Shown: positions 8,701 through 17,100, counted from the first letter of the stretch. The stretch is 64,000 nt of DNA from Aquimarina sp. U1-2 (GCF_017897595.1 NZ_JAGKIK010000010.1:1-64000); one strand, 5' to 3'. Notes: a model not told the origin generated them from the sequence alone. A program made the numbers and translations.

Positions 8701-9948
8701 TTTGAACTCCTGGAATAATGGCGAAGACTTCGGGATAACCCGCTTACCGATAGTACGCGTTTTAGTCTTTCCCGTTTCTTTTTGAATATATTCTTGCTTC
8801 CAACTTTCAAATTGACAAAAACTAAGTAACGCTTTCTGGGATTTTAATTTACGTTGATAGAAAATGATAGTATCTCGAATTTTATCTTTCAAACCAAGAG
8901 TCAGTTCCTTATAAAATGTAGCCTGTGTTTCCCAAATCCTTTCAAACTCGTCCAGATAATCCTGTCGATAAAAAACTTGATTTTTTAAGGAAGTATGAGG
9001 ATCTCTTACTAATTGTTTATATAAATATTGACCCACCGTTTCATTGTTCATGTATAACTGCTTACTTCGGTCAGAAATTGCCCCCAGATACCCACTGGAT
9101 TGATTGATGTTATTGTTTATTTCCTGTAGGGCAATGACCAGGTGTTCTAATTCCAATTGCTCTTGTAATCCCTGCACCCTCCATTTATAATTCTCTTTAC
9201 GTTTTTGAGCAGCAGTACCTATCCTCTTGATTCCTACGATGGAAAAGGGCTGTTGGCATATCGCCCAGGTTTGACTTTTGTTTTTACCTTTAAGTTCTTT
9301 GTAAAGCCCTTCTGTCAAGATATTAGGATAGTACTGTTTTTGGGTATTCCAAATAGTATCAAATTCCTCTTGAAGGTCTGAGTGATAAAAATCAGGAATG
9401 TATTTACTATCTTTTTCAAGTATTTGTAAGGCGTACTGTCCTGGGGTAAGATTTTCATCATACAAAGTTTTGGCAATTTGCATGCCATCAATAGCTTGTC
9501 CTTCTTCTTCGTTAGCAGCTTTTCTACTGCTTTTATAGCCTCTTTTTTTATTAATGGCTAAAAGTACTTTAGCCAGATCTTCCAACGCAATTTTTTCTAT
9601 AGCTGCCCGAGCCCTTAGGGACAAGGTTTGATGTGTGGTATTTTTTCCAATCTCTGTGAGTGGTGTTTCTCCTGAAATGAAATGATGCTCTCTTAAAATA
9701 TGAATAAGCGTTTCTCTTCTAAGTTTATAGCGCTGCAGATTACGACGCATACCTCTCTTTTGAGTTCTCTCAGCATTTGTAGAAAGGGGTCTTCCTTTTT
9801 CAAAATTGGTTTTTTCATCTACGGTCAGTGGATTTACACGCACACCTAATTTCACTATAGAAGATTCCTCTTGATCATTTTCTGCTTCGTTAATTAACGC
9901 CCAGCCGATTGAATTGGTTCCAAGATCCAAACCTAATATTCTTTTCAT
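5788..9948 (-). CDS. cas9: Type II-C RNA-guided DNA endonuclease Cas9
   Basis: This 1386-residue Cas9 matches the large Bacteroidota II-C class. RuvC-I is ILGLDLGTNSIGWAL with catalytic Asp8. The arginine-rich bridge helix follows (ERTQKRGMRRNLQRYKLRR). RuvC-II is IRIELAREL with Glu699. The HNH domain has DIEHIIPKALLFDDSFSNK with His783 and Asn797. RuvC-III is DHRHHAMDALTVAF with His953 and Asp956. All expected catalytic residues are present, so the nuclease should be active with crRNA and tracrRNA. The C-terminal ~400 residues form the WED/PAM-interacting region, whose PAM cannot be read from sequence. It is the first gene of the operon and is divergent from the tracrRNA at 10051. Confidence 0.97.
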   Translation of the reverse strand: MKRILGLDLGTNSIGWALINEAENDQEESSIVKLGVRVNPLTVDEKTNFEKGRPLSTNAERTQKRGMRRNLQRYKLRRETLIHILREHHFISGETPLTEIGKNTTHQTLSLRARAAIEKIALEDLAKVLLAINKKRGYKSSRKAANEEEGQAIDGMQIAKTLYDENLTPGQYALQILEKDSKYIPDFYHSDLQEEFDTIWNTQKQYYPNILTEGLYKELKGKNKSQTWAICQQPFSIVGIKRIGTAAQKRKENYKWRVQGLQEQLELEHLVIALQEINNNINQSSGYLGAISDRSKQLYMNNETVGQYLYKQLVRDPHTSLKNQVFYRQDYLDEFERIWETQATFYKELTLGLKDKIRDTIIFYQRKLKSQKALLSFCQFESWKQEYIQKETGKTKTRTIGKRVIPKSSPLFQEFKIWQNLNHLVFTNDEEKKKIEVKDLDQEVRQVLFDELNLRGDLTAKEALKVLSQYMKLGKVSQWRSNFEKIEGNRTNAALYNIFQTISEREGYGLDWKKKSASEIKNELATTFPELGIDPTIFDFNAHENLQQQPSYQLWHLLYATEEDDKVTEKDRLIYGNSSVSLKKKLQDKFGFKPEYSSLLANISFSQDYGNLSAKAIRNIFPYLQQGHLYSEACKLAGYNHSHSLDKEALKDRVLKPKLEILKKNSLRNPVVEKILNQMVNVVNQVIETYGKPDEIRIELARELKKSAKERAEMTKSIADATRRNDEIRKIINRDYKIPNPTKNDVIRYRLYKELESRGHKDLFTDTYIAPDKLFSKEIDIEHIIPKALLFDDSFSNKTLAFKKDNLKKANRTAYDFISQDYNSTLEQFKERVEGMVKNKTISRTKGKKLLMSLREIPDEFIERDLRNTQYIAKEARKMLFEVFREVTPTTGSITNKLRNDWDLVNVMKELNLPKYRALGLTEFEERLDKSSGKIIKREVIKDWTKRNDHRHHAMDALTVAFTTKNHIQYINNLSARKDTSQDNHPVIKNIEALITEKNHKGKRIFKSPLPRFRESAKEHTESILISFKNKNKVVTKNVNVTKVGKGKINTKVQLTPRGQLHKETIYGKSKRPLKKPIKVNKRFTLEQAHLIINYQERKTVLAHLQKYDHNPEVAFDTKTLKKEPLICQKEVLKEVYCFEEIYTIRKDITYDNFKNEKHLDKILDEGVKTTLKNRLKIYHEDFKKAFSDLDKNPIWLNEQKRIPIKRVTITGVSNAEPLHIAKDHLGNHIHKNNRDIPVDYVSTGNNHHIAIYEDEDGNLQEEVVSFYEAVIRKNQGNAVINKNHSKGWKFLFTMKQNEMFVFPAEDFNPLEIDLLDPRNSSLISPYLFRVQKIATKNYMFRHHLETTITNNIDFTYRHYQSTNLLKGIEKVRLDHIGQIVQIGEY

Positions 9949-10038
9949 GGTATAGATTCGATTATTTACTTTCTAATATAAGCAAAAACACTTCAATAGA
10001 TTTGTGAAAAACCACAATGAACGTAATTTTTTTTTGCG

Positions 10039-10046
10039 TATTTTTG
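10039..10046 (+). promoter_or_regulatory. -7 box of the tracrRNA promoter (TATTTTTG)
   Basis: TATTTTTG fits the Bacteroidota -7 consensus TAnnTTTG. It is placed so that transcription would start at about 10051-10053, exactly at the first base of the anti-repeat. The -33 region is a T-run followed by TTTGCG rather than a clear TTG at standard spacing, so only the -7 element is strong. Confidence 0.6.
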
Positions 10047-10050
10047 AAAT

Positions 10051-10130
10051 ATTGAAAGCAATTCACAATAAGGATTATTCCGTTGTGAAAACATTTAAAG
10101 CGGCCTTACAAGGGTCGCTTTCTTTTTCTT
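10051..10130 (+). ncRNA. tracrRNA of the type II-C system
   Basis: Positions 10052-10068 (TTGAAAGCAATTCACAA) are a perfect 17-nt anti-repeat to the CRISPR repeat at 4373-4389. Next comes TAAGGATTATTCCGTTGTG, which forms the short hairpin typical of type II-C tracrRNA tails (AAGGA / TTCC). It ends with a terminator stem AAAGCGGCC-TTACAA-GGGTCGCTTT and a T-rich run (10097-10128). It lies in the intergenic region upstream of cas9 on the opposite strand. It guides crRNA processing and is the Cas9 scaffold. The exact ends are inferred from the -7 box and the terminator. Confidence 0.9.
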
Positions 10131-10312
10131 AGAACCCTCCTGAAGTGAAAATCGATTATTTTAGATATCTTCGAACTTTGGAAATTCATTGACAAATTGC
10201 GCTATTTTTTTTAGGTCACATTTTTAGAAAGTACATTAAATCACAATTGGAAATTCATTCCCATGCTTGTTTCAGTAGAGGTTATATATTTTCTATGCAA
10301 ATCTTCTAAAAA

Positions 10313-10346
10313 CAAAAAAGAGCTACAATTCTAATTGTAACTCTTT
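10313..10346 (-). terminator. terminator downstream of tRNA-Asn
   Basis: Arms at 10319-10330 and 10333-10344 form a 12-bp, almost perfect stem with a 2-nt gap. Read on the minus strand it is followed by a run of T residues. It lies 11 nt beyond the 3' end of the tRNA. Confidence 0.8.
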
Positions 10347-10356
10347 AATTATGAAG

Positions 10357-10430
10357 CTCCCCCTCTTGGGCTCGAACCAAGGACCCTTTGATTAACAGTC
10401 AAATGCTCTAACCAACTGAGCTAAGGAGGA
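10357..10430 (-). tRNA. tRNA-Asn (GTT)
   Basis: The minus strand folds as a 74-nt cloverleaf. The acceptor is TCCTCCT / AGGGGGA, the D arm GCTCAGTTGGTTAGAGC, the anticodon loop CTGTTAA with anticodon GTT, and the T arm contains GGTTCGAGCC. No CCA is encoded. The gene is flanked by its own terminator and stands alone between the tracrRNA region and rseP. Confidence 0.95.
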
Positions 10431-10617
10431 CTATTTCTTAGCAAAAAGAAGATGTTTTTCTCTTTTGCGAGTGCAAATATATACTATTTTTTGTATCTCA
10501 AAAAGATTTTTTTGTTTTTTATTGGTACCGCCAAAGGGGCTGTATTCTTTGATTCGTTTCTAAAAATGAAAGTTTTGTTCATAAAAATATCTAAAAGCCT
10601 CGTTATAAAGAAGTTTA

Positions 10618-11940
10618 CTACTTTCCGGTAATGGCTCGATAAATATCGTTTCCGTTGGCAAAGAGTAAAAGCGCGATGAGAATAATAAAACCTACCAATT
10701 GCGCATATTCCATAAACTTATCATTGGGTTTTCTACCGGCTATAATTTCATATAACAAAAACATGACATGTCCTCCGTCTAATGCAGGTATAGGCAGTAT
10801 ATTCATAAACGCCAAGATAATCGAAATAAATGCAGTAGTACCCCAAAAGGCCCTCCAATCCCAAGTATCTGGAAAAAGATTACCTATGGCTCCAAATCCA
10901 CCTACCTGGCTGGCCCCTTTTTTAGTAAATACGTATTTAAATTGCGCAACATAATCATGCAAGGTCCAGTATCCAAATTCAAACCCTTTTGAAATACTTT
11001 CGACCAACGAATATTCTTTGTGTTGTACGGTATAATTTACTTTGGGATACACGCCAAAAGCACCGTCTTCGTCGGGTACTATTTGCACGGTATTCTCTTT
11101 ACCATCCCTAAGATAGGTAACTTTAATAGCGGTATCTGTAGTGTCTTTTGCTTTTATACTATTAAAGTCACTCCAATAATCTACCTTTTGATCATTAAGC
11201 GATAAAATTTTGTCTCCCTTTTGCAATCCTGCTTGATTGGCAGGAGACCCTTGGATAATACTATCCAAAACCGGTGGCATTAGTGCAGAAAAAGGGCGTA
11301 GCACTCCAGATTCAAACATGGTTGTGCCGATATCTTCGGGAAGTGTAATGGTTTCTTCCTGACCGTTTTGATGTACTACTCGTATGGTTTCTACATCGCG
11401 CATAAACAGATAGTGATTAATATCTGTTACGTCTTGAAGCGGTTCACCATTTACAGATAGAATACGGTCTCCGTCCTCAAAACCATACGCTTTAAAAGAT
11501 TCTTCTACTGCAAATCCTTTAGGCATATCCTCGAAGCCCACGTAACTTATTCCCCAGGTAAATATAATGGCCATGTAGATTAAAAAACCAAGAATAATAT
11601 TTACGGTTACCCCACCTAACATAATAATAAGTCTTTGCCAGGCTGGTTTCGATCGAAATTCCCAAGGTTGTGGTGGCCCGGCCATTTGCTCTTTGTCCAT
11701 GCTCTCATCGATCATTCCCGAAATTTTAACATAGCCGCCCAAAGGTAACCAACCTATACCGTATACGGTTTCCCCTATTTTTTTCTTAAATAGCGAAAAC
11801 TTGACATCAAAAAAAAGATAGAATTTTTCAACTCTGGTTTTAAATAGTTTTGCCGGTATAAAATGTCCCAATTCGTGTAAAACGATCAGGATGGATAAAC
11901 TTAATAATAGCTGTATAGCTTTTACAAAAAATGGACTCAT
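10618..11940 (-). CDS. rseP: RIP metalloprotease RseP (site-2 protease, M50)
   Basis: This 440-residue membrane protein has the zinc motif HELGH (His22-Glu23-His26) in the first transmembrane segment. A second active-site motif, LPIPALDGGH, lies near residue 375. Two periplasmic PDZ domains lie between (about 140-200 and 220-290, each with a G-F/L-x-x-GD-x-I-L pattern). The family performs regulated intramembrane proteolysis of anti-sigma factors and clears signal-peptide remnants. In many Flavobacteria it is a single-copy housekeeping gene. Confidence 0.95.
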   Translation of the reverse strand: MSPFFVKAIQLLLSLSILIVLHELGHFIPAKLFKTRVEKFYLFFDVKFSLFKKKIGETVYGIGWLPLGGYVKISGMIDESMDKEQMAGPPQPWEFRSKPAWQRLIIMLGGVTVNIILGFLIYMAIIFTWGISYVGFEDMPKGFAVEESFKAYGFEDGDRILSVNGEPLQDVTDINHYLFMRDVETIRVVHQNGQEETITLPEDIGTTMFESGVLRPFSALMPPVLDSIIQGSPANQAGLQKGDKILSLNDQKVDYWSDFNSIKAKDTTDTAIKVTYLRDGKENTVQIVPDEDGAFGVYPKVNYTVQHKEYSLVESISKGFEFGYWTLHDYVAQFKYVFTKKGASQVGGFGAIGNLFPDTWDWRAFWGTTAFISIILAFMNILPIPALDGGHVMFLLYEIIAGRKPNDKFMEYAQLVGFIILIALLLFANGNDIYRAITGK

Positions 11941-12096
11941 AGGTCTTGTTCAAAATTAAATCACGCAAAAGTAACCTTTTACTAGAGTATATAAAAATAT
12001 GTATACGCGATATCCTAACTTTTAGTATTATTTTAATGCGGTAAAAGCACTTTTCAGTCAAAATACCCGTAATTTTGCAGCCAGAAAAATGTAAGG

Positions 12097-12768
12097 ATGC
12101 TTCAGTTTTTTGCCAAATATAAATTTTTTGCAGTAGTACTCTTTGTATTATCTGCCATTATCGTTTCGATAATTTATTCTATCCTGAAACCAGATCGAAA
12201 ATTACCCGTATATGAGCCTGATATGGTAAATACCGAATTGGTAGACAGCACGGTTCAATACATACGGAAATATCATCAAATAGCTGATTTCAATCTGACT
12301 AATCAAAACGGAGTATCAATTACTCAGCAGGATTACAAGGATAAAATTTATGTGGCCGATTTTTTCTTTACTACCTGTCAAACGATCTGCCCGATTATGA
12401 CGGGTCATATGAAAGAGATTCAGGATCGCTTGATTGATGATCAAGAGGTTTTGTTATTATCACATACCGTAACTCCAAAAATTGATAGTGTGCCAAGACT
12501 TAAAGCATATGCGCAAAAAAAAGGAGTGATCGATTCAAAATGGAATTTGGTAAACGGTGACAAGAAACAGATTTACGATCTGGCACGAAAATCATATTTG
12601 GCAGCCAAATCAGATGGTGATGGCGGTCCTTATGATATGGTACATACTGAAAATTTTGTGTTGGTTGATACAAAAAGGCGAATTCGTGGATTTTATGACG
12701 GTACCAATCCAGAAGAAATCGATCGATTGATAGAAGATATTATCCTTCTAAAAAAAGAGGGGAAGTAA
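12097..12768 (+). CDS. SCO1/SenC family copper-binding thioredoxin-like protein
   Basis: The 223-residue protein has an N-terminal membrane anchor (about 10-30) and a thioredoxin-like domain. The SCO copper site is visible: Cys94 and Cys98 in FTTCQTICP and His183 in YDMVHTENF. SCO proteins deliver copper to the CuA site of cytochrome c oxidase or act as thiol redox factors on the periplasmic side. A TAATTTTG box at 12070-12077 fits the Bacteroidota -7 element, giving a very short leader. Confidence 0.92.
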   Translation: MLQFFAKYKFFAVVLFVLSAIIVSIIYSILKPDRKLPVYEPDMVNTELVDSTVQYIRKYHQIADFNLTNQNGVSITQQDYKDKIYVADFFFTTCQTICPIMTGHMKEIQDRLIDDQEVLLLSHTVTPKIDSVPRLKAYAQKKGVIDSKWNLVNGDKKQIYDLARKSYLAAKSDGDGGPYDMVHTENFVLVDTKRRIRGFYDGTNPEEIDRLIEDIILLKKEGK

Positions 12769-12931
12769 ACTACTTCGGTATAAGCCCTTGGATGGGTGTT
12801 TGCTGGAAACAAATTTTCAATTTCGAGTCGCTTCGGTATATCATATCCTTTAGAGGTACAAATGCATTCTATTTTAACGAATTGTTAAGCCTATTTTAAG
12901 GGCAGGGCTTTCCTAATACGATTTTTTCAGT

Positions 12932-12939
12932 TACTTTTG
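12932..12939 (+). promoter_or_regulatory. -7 box upstream of the feo operon (TACTTTTG)
   Basis: TACTTTTG is an exact match to TAnnTTTG, 31 nt before the feoA start. A clear -33 TTG is not present, so a repressor or activator may govern this promoter. Fur-type control of feo is usual, but no operator was confidently identified. Confidence 0.45.
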
Positions 12940-12969
12940 TCTTGTTTAAAATCAATCTAAATAATTTTT

Positions 12970-13197
12970 TTGAAGACTACTATAGCTCATCTCAAACGAG
13001 GTCAACGCGCATTAATAAAAGAAATAACCTCAGATAGAATTCCGTTAAAATTACTCGAGATGGGATGTTTGCCGGGAAATGAAGTAGAATTGATCCAGAC
13101 GGCACCTTTTCAATGCCCAATGTATCTAATGATTAATGGTAGTCATCTTGCAATACGCAAAGACATAGCAGCTCAAATAGAAGTTCAAATTATTTAG
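12970..13197 (+). CDS. feoA: ferrous iron transport protein FeoA
   Basis: This 75-residue SH3-like protein has the FeoA pattern: AHLKRGQRALIKEI, then PLKLLEMGCLPGNEVELI, then a C-terminal GSHLAIRKDIAAQIEV. FeoA is a small cytosolic regulator of FeoB. Translation appears to start at TTG (12970), because no ATG or GTG in frame would retain the N-terminal strand. It is followed by feoB after 15 bp and is co-transcribed with it. Confidence 0.9.
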   Translation: MKTTIAHLKRGQRALIKEITSDRIPLKLLEMGCLPGNEVELIQTAPFQCPMYLMINGSHLAIRKDIAAQIEVQII

Positions 13198-13212
13198 TCG
13201 TAAGGAATATAT

Positions 13213-15309
13213 ATGGCTAAACCAATTAAAGTTTCATTATTAGGAAACCCAAATACCGGAAAAACATCAGTTTTTAACCTGCTAACAGGCCTTAATCAAC
13301 AAGTGGGAAATTACCCCGGTATTACAGTCGAAAAAAAAGAGGGTGTTTGCAAATTGTCGAAAGGGGTAAAAGCGCATATTTTGGATCTTCCGGGTACTTA
13401 CAGTCTCAACGCTTCTTCTTTAGATGAAAATGTGGTAATAGAGCTACTTTTAAATAAAAATGACATCGATTTTCCTGATGTAGCAGTAGTGGTAAGTGAT
13501 GTTGAAAACCTGAAAAGAAATCTTTTACTTTTTACTCAAATTAAAGATTTAGAGATTCCTACGATTTTGGTCATTAATATGGCAGATCGAATGAAGAGAC
13601 GCGGCATTACCCTCGATATTCCTTTATTAGAAAAAGAGCTAAACACTAAAATTGCTCTGGTAAGCGCACGAAAAAAAGAAGGAATCGATACGCTTAAAGC
13701 ATTGATCGAGTCCTACACATTATTACCAAAAACACCCTGTCTTCAGGCATTGTCATTTGCTCCAGACTATTTTAAAAAGTTGCAAAAGACATTTCCTAAT
13801 CAGTCGCTATACAAGCTTTGGTTAGTGATTACGCAGGATGTAAACTTTAGAAAAGTAGACAAACAGGAGTATGTGACTACTCCAGATTTTAAAATTAAAT
13901 CAGAAAGTGAATTAAAAAGACTTCAGCAAAAAGAAACTATAAAGCGATACCAATTTATTAATAATGTGCTTAAAAAAGCACTTGTTATAGATGAAAAAGC
14001 CGCAACAGGAATGCGTGCCAAACTTGACAAAATCCTGACTCATCAGTTTTGGGGGTATTTTATTTTCTTCGGAATTCTTTTGGTCATCTTTCAGGCGATT
14101 TACGATTGGTCTTCGTACCCAATGGATATGATTGATGAGGCATTTGCCTGGTTAAGTGAGACAACAAAGTCGATATTACCTTCGGGTCCCTTTGTCGATT
14201 TAATTACTGAAGGAATTATACCCGGATTGGGTGGGATTGTCATTTTTATTCCTCAAATAGCGTTTTTGTTTCTCTTCATTTCAATTTTAGAAGAAAGCGG
14301 CTATATGAGTAGGGTAGTGTTTTTGATGGATCGCATTATGAGGCGATTTGGGTTAAGTGGCAAGAGTGTGGTGCCGCTGGTTTCTGGTACTGCTTGTGCT
14401 ATACCGGCAGTTATGGCTACTCGCAATATCGAAAGCTGGAAAGAACGGTTGATTACTATATTGGTAGTGCCTTTTACAACTTGCTCGGCTAGATTACCGG
14501 TTTATCTCATTATTATTGCACTTGTTATTCCTGATAAAAAAATAGGATGGATTTTTGGTTATCAAAGTCTAACCCTTATGTTTTTATACTTTTTGGGTTT
14601 TGCCACTGCAATCGCAGCTGCATGGTTACTTCATAGAATTTTGAAGATGAAAAGTACTTCATATTTTGTGATAGAAATGCCGGATTATAAAATTCCGTTA
14701 TTCAAAAATGTCATCATTAATGTTGTTGAAAAAACAAAGGCATTTGTATTGGGTGCAGGAAAAATTATTCTGGCTATTTCGATCATTTTGTGGGTTTTGG
14801 CAAGTTACGGACCCAATGAGAACTTTAGTAACGCTCAAGAAATCGTAACCGGTCAATTTACTGATCTTTCTGAAGAGGAACAAAAAAAGAAAATTGCATC
14901 TTATAAATTAGAACATTCATTCATAGGATATGCAGGTAAAGCTATAGAGCCTCTAGTCGCACCATTGGGGTACGATTGGAAAATAGGGATCGGAATTATT
15001 AGTTCCTTTGCCGCCAGAGAAGTCTTTGTAGGTACTTTGGCAACAATTTATAGCGTTGGCAGTGAAGAAGACGAGACCATAAAAAACAGAATGGCAGCAG
15101 AGGTGAACCCCGTTTTAGGAGGACCTCTGTTTAATTTTGCTAGCGGAATATCATTATTGCTCTTTTATGCATTCGCCATGCAATGTATGAGTACCCTGGC
15201 CATCGTAAAACGAGAAACAAATAGCTGGAAATGGCCAGTTATACAATTAGTTTCTATGAGTATTCTGGCTTATGGCGTAGCGCTGATAGCGTATCAAATT
15301 TTAAAATAG
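13213..15309 (+). CDS. feoB: ferrous iron transporter FeoB
   Basis: The 698-residue protein has an N-terminal GTPase domain with G1 GNPNTGKTS (11-19), G2 NYPGITVEK, G3 DLPGTYS and G4 NMAD. A GDI-like linker follows. The membrane domain (about 285-698) contains the two gate regions, including SGTACAIPAVMATR and AAREVFVGTLATIYSVG. FeoB imports Fe2+ across the inner membrane. It is in an operon with feoA, and a Cys-rich partner lies just downstream after a palindromic insertion. Confidence 0.97.
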   Translation: MAKPIKVSLLGNPNTGKTSVFNLLTGLNQQVGNYPGITVEKKEGVCKLSKGVKAHILDLPGTYSLNASSLDENVVIELLLNKNDIDFPDVAVVVSDVENLKRNLLLFTQIKDLEIPTILVINMADRMKRRGITLDIPLLEKELNTKIALVSARKKEGIDTLKALIESYTLLPKTPCLQALSFAPDYFKKLQKTFPNQSLYKLWLVITQDVNFRKVDKQEYVTTPDFKIKSESELKRLQQKETIKRYQFINNVLKKALVIDEKAATGMRAKLDKILTHQFWGYFIFFGILLVIFQAIYDWSSYPMDMIDEAFAWLSETTKSILPSGPFVDLITEGIIPGLGGIVIFIPQIAFLFLFISILEESGYMSRVVFLMDRIMRRFGLSGKSVVPLVSGTACAIPAVMATRNIESWKERLITILVVPFTTCSARLPVYLIIIALVIPDKKIGWIFGYQSLTLMFLYFLGFATAIAAAWLLHRILKMKSTSYFVIEMPDYKIPLFKNVIINVVEKTKAFVLGAGKIILAISIILWVLASYGPNENFSNAQEIVTGQFTDLSEEEQKKKIASYKLEHSFIGYAGKAIEPLVAPLGYDWKIGIGIISSFAAREVFVGTLATIYSVGSEEDETIKNRMAAEVNPVLGGPLFNFASGISLLLFYAFAMQCMSTLAIVKRETNSWKWPVIQLVSMSILAYGVALIAYQILK

Positions 15310-15409
15310 TTACAGGTATTGATTTTGTATATTTGTATAAAATGAACAATAATAAGTCTTTGGAATATCGATTAAAATTCATCATTCATAAAATAGTAAG
15401 AATTTCATA

Positions 15410-15549
15410 TGAATATCCGTAATCAATCATACTGCACTGTCTCCTCGAGCGCAGTCGAGAGGTTAGTAAACCTAACGAGCTCTAAATCAGATCTCGACTG
15501 CGCTCGACCAGACATTAAAGTTAATGCTATGATGTATAGCGGATATTCA
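15410..15549. repeat. MITE-like palindromic element in the feo operon
   Basis: The 140-bp segment is bounded by perfect 10-bp terminal inverted repeats, TGAATATCCG (15410-15419) and CGGATATTCA (15540-15549). Inside is a second inverted repeat, TCGAGCGCAGTCGAGA (15445-15460) with its complement at 15492-15507. The inner palindrome recurs at 63001-63054, so it belongs to a dispersed family. It has no coding capacity and separates feoB from its small downstream partner. Confidence 0.7.
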
Positions 15550-15581
15550 AAAAAATTTAATTCAATATTAAATAAATACTT

Positions 15582-15734
15582 ATGAATATCATCTTTCAAA
15601 ATATACTTGTTTTTCTTGTTTTTGGTGGGGCAGTAGGGTATTTGATTCAAAAATTCTTCTGGAAACCGTCACCATCTTCTTCAAAAAAGAAGTCCTCATC
15701 ATCTTGTGCCAGTTCAGATTGTGGGTGTCGTTAA
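15582..15734 (+). CDS. FeoB-associated Cys-rich membrane protein (50 aa)
   Basis: The 50-residue protein has one transmembrane helix (about residues 3-26, including ILVFLVFGGAVGYLIQKFFW). A Ser/Lys linker follows, then a C-terminal cysteine cluster, SCASSDCGCR. This layout matches the small FeoB-associated Cys-rich membrane proteins found next to feoB in Bacteroidota, which may bind iron for or gate FeoB. Its last 4 bases overlap the convergent EamA gene. The ATG at 15582 is the only reasonable start. Confidence 0.8.
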   Translation: MNIIFQNILVFLVFGGAVGYLIQKFFWKPSPSSSKKKSSSSCASSDCGCR

Positions 15735-16657
15735 AACTTTCGTTTCTTTAGCCGTGCTACTGGGGCACTACTAATAAGATAAACCCCGATCACAATCAAT
15801 ACACAACACAATAATTTGGTAAGCGTAATATCACCTTCATATTGGCTGTTCACCATACTATACGATACTGCAGCTACAAGAATCATGGCTACTGCCGGCT
15901 GCACATAAATATAACTGCTCGAAACCGTTGGCTTTACATACTGAAGCGCAAACATATTCAATAAATAAGCTAGAAAAGTAGGTCCGATGACTACATATGT
16001 TAAAGAAATCCAGTTTGATACAGTTAAAGACTGAAAATCGGTATGTATTGCAGGTACAATACAAAACGGAAACATAAAAATAAACCCAAACAAAAAAGTC
16101 CAGAGAATCACTGTAACCGGGCTATACCTAGACATCAACGGTTTTACGATAACCAGGTAAAAAGCAAATGCCAAAGCGTTGATGCATACAAAAATGTTTC
16201 CTCTTAACGAACCAGTTCCTAATCCTGAATTCCCTAAATAAATGAGTAAAGTAGCGCCTGTTGCTCCAATAGAAATACCTGCTATTCGTTGTAGGGTAAA
16301 AGGCTCTTTAAGCAAAAAACGACTAATAACCACGGTAAAAACAGGCATTGCTGTAATTATAATGGCGGCATCTACAGGAGAGGTAAGACTTAGGCCATTC
16401 ATAGAGAAAAATTGATTGGTGGCCACCCCTAGTAATCCGCATAAAGCCAATCGGGGAATATCTTTTCTATCGATTTTTTCTTTGTGAAAAATACGTAGTG
16501 TTAAAAATAATATTCCGGCACCGCTAATACGCAAAAATACAAGGGCAGAAGCTTCGATTCTATTTGGCATAAGCCCTTTGGCTATAAGATAATTCGCGCC
16601 GTAGATCATATTGACACTAATTAACGCCAGATGCGCCGTAACTTTTTTCGAAATCAT
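15731..16657 (-). CDS. EamA/DMT-family transporter
   Basis: The 308-residue protein is almost entirely hydrophobic, with about ten transmembrane helices in two EamA repeats (about 8-140 and 155-300). Typical motifs are IYGANYLIAKGLMP at the start and TFLAYLLNMFALQYVKPT in the second repeat. The drug/metabolite transporter superfamily exports metabolites or amino acids; the substrate is unknown. It is monocistronic and convergent with the feo operon. Confidence 0.88.
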   Translation of the reverse strand: MISKKVTAHLALISVNMIYGANYLIAKGLMPNRIEASALVFLRISGAGILFLTLRIFHKEKIDRKDIPRLALCGLLGVATNQFFSMNGLSLTSPVDAAIIITAMPVFTVVISRFLLKEPFTLQRIAGISIGATGATLLIYLGNSGLGTGSLRGNIFVCINALAFAFYLVIVKPLMSRYSPVTVILWTFLFGFIFMFPFCIVPAIHTDFQSLTVSNWISLTYVVIGPTFLAYLLNMFALQYVKPTVSSSYIYVQPAVAMILVAAVSYSMVNSQYEGDITLTKLLCCVLIVIGVYLISSAPVARLKKRKF

Positions 16658-16683
16658 TTGGCAAAGGAAATGATTTCTATAGA

Positions 16684-17100
16684 TTATTTTACTACGAACT
16701 GTAAATAATATAATGATTTACGAGAAGTACCCGTAGATGAAGGGTAGGGATAAAGATCGTAAACATATAGTATTTTTTGATCGATAGCGCATAGCTTAGC
16801 GGGAGCATATGGTTGAATATGATCTGCTCCAAAAACCAGTTCCTTATCTTCTTTATGAGTTCCATTTTCGTAAATGCGTACTAGGGCAGTAGCTTTGCCC
16901 GACCAGAAACAGTTCCTATCTTTCGGGCATCTAGAATCTTCAATTACTTTAAGAAATTCAATGCTCTTAGTACCATACAATAGGGTGTCTTGTAGGTTAA
17001 GTGTACTACTATCTAGAAGATTTTCGAGTAGTACAGACCCCTGCGCGGTCATTTTGAAAGGTAAGAAAACAAAACATAAGACAAGTACAGATAACTTCAT
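16684..17100 (-). CDS. predicted secreted protein of unknown function
   Basis: From the ATG at 17100 the product is 138 residues with a signal peptide (MKLSVLVLCFVFLPFKMTAQ). An upstream start at 17130 would put extra polar residues before the signal peptide and is less likely. The mature part contains VIEDSRCPKDRNCFWSGKA, a Cys-pair motif seen in small exported proteins of Flavobacteria, followed by beta-rich sequence. No function is recognised. Confidence 0.65.
   Translation of the reverse strand: MKLSVLVLCFVFLPFKMTAQGSVLLENLLDSSTLNLQDTLLYGTKSIEFLKVIEDSRCPKDRNCFWSGKATALVRIYENGTHKEDKELVFGADHIQPYAPAKLCAIDQKILYVYDLYPYPSSTGTSRKSLYYLQFVVK

Noticed and set aside
10357-10430. tRNA-Asn as the attachment site of an integrated island carrying the cas genes
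   Set aside because: No integrase gene and no direct repeat of the tRNA 3' end were seen near the left side of the cas locus.
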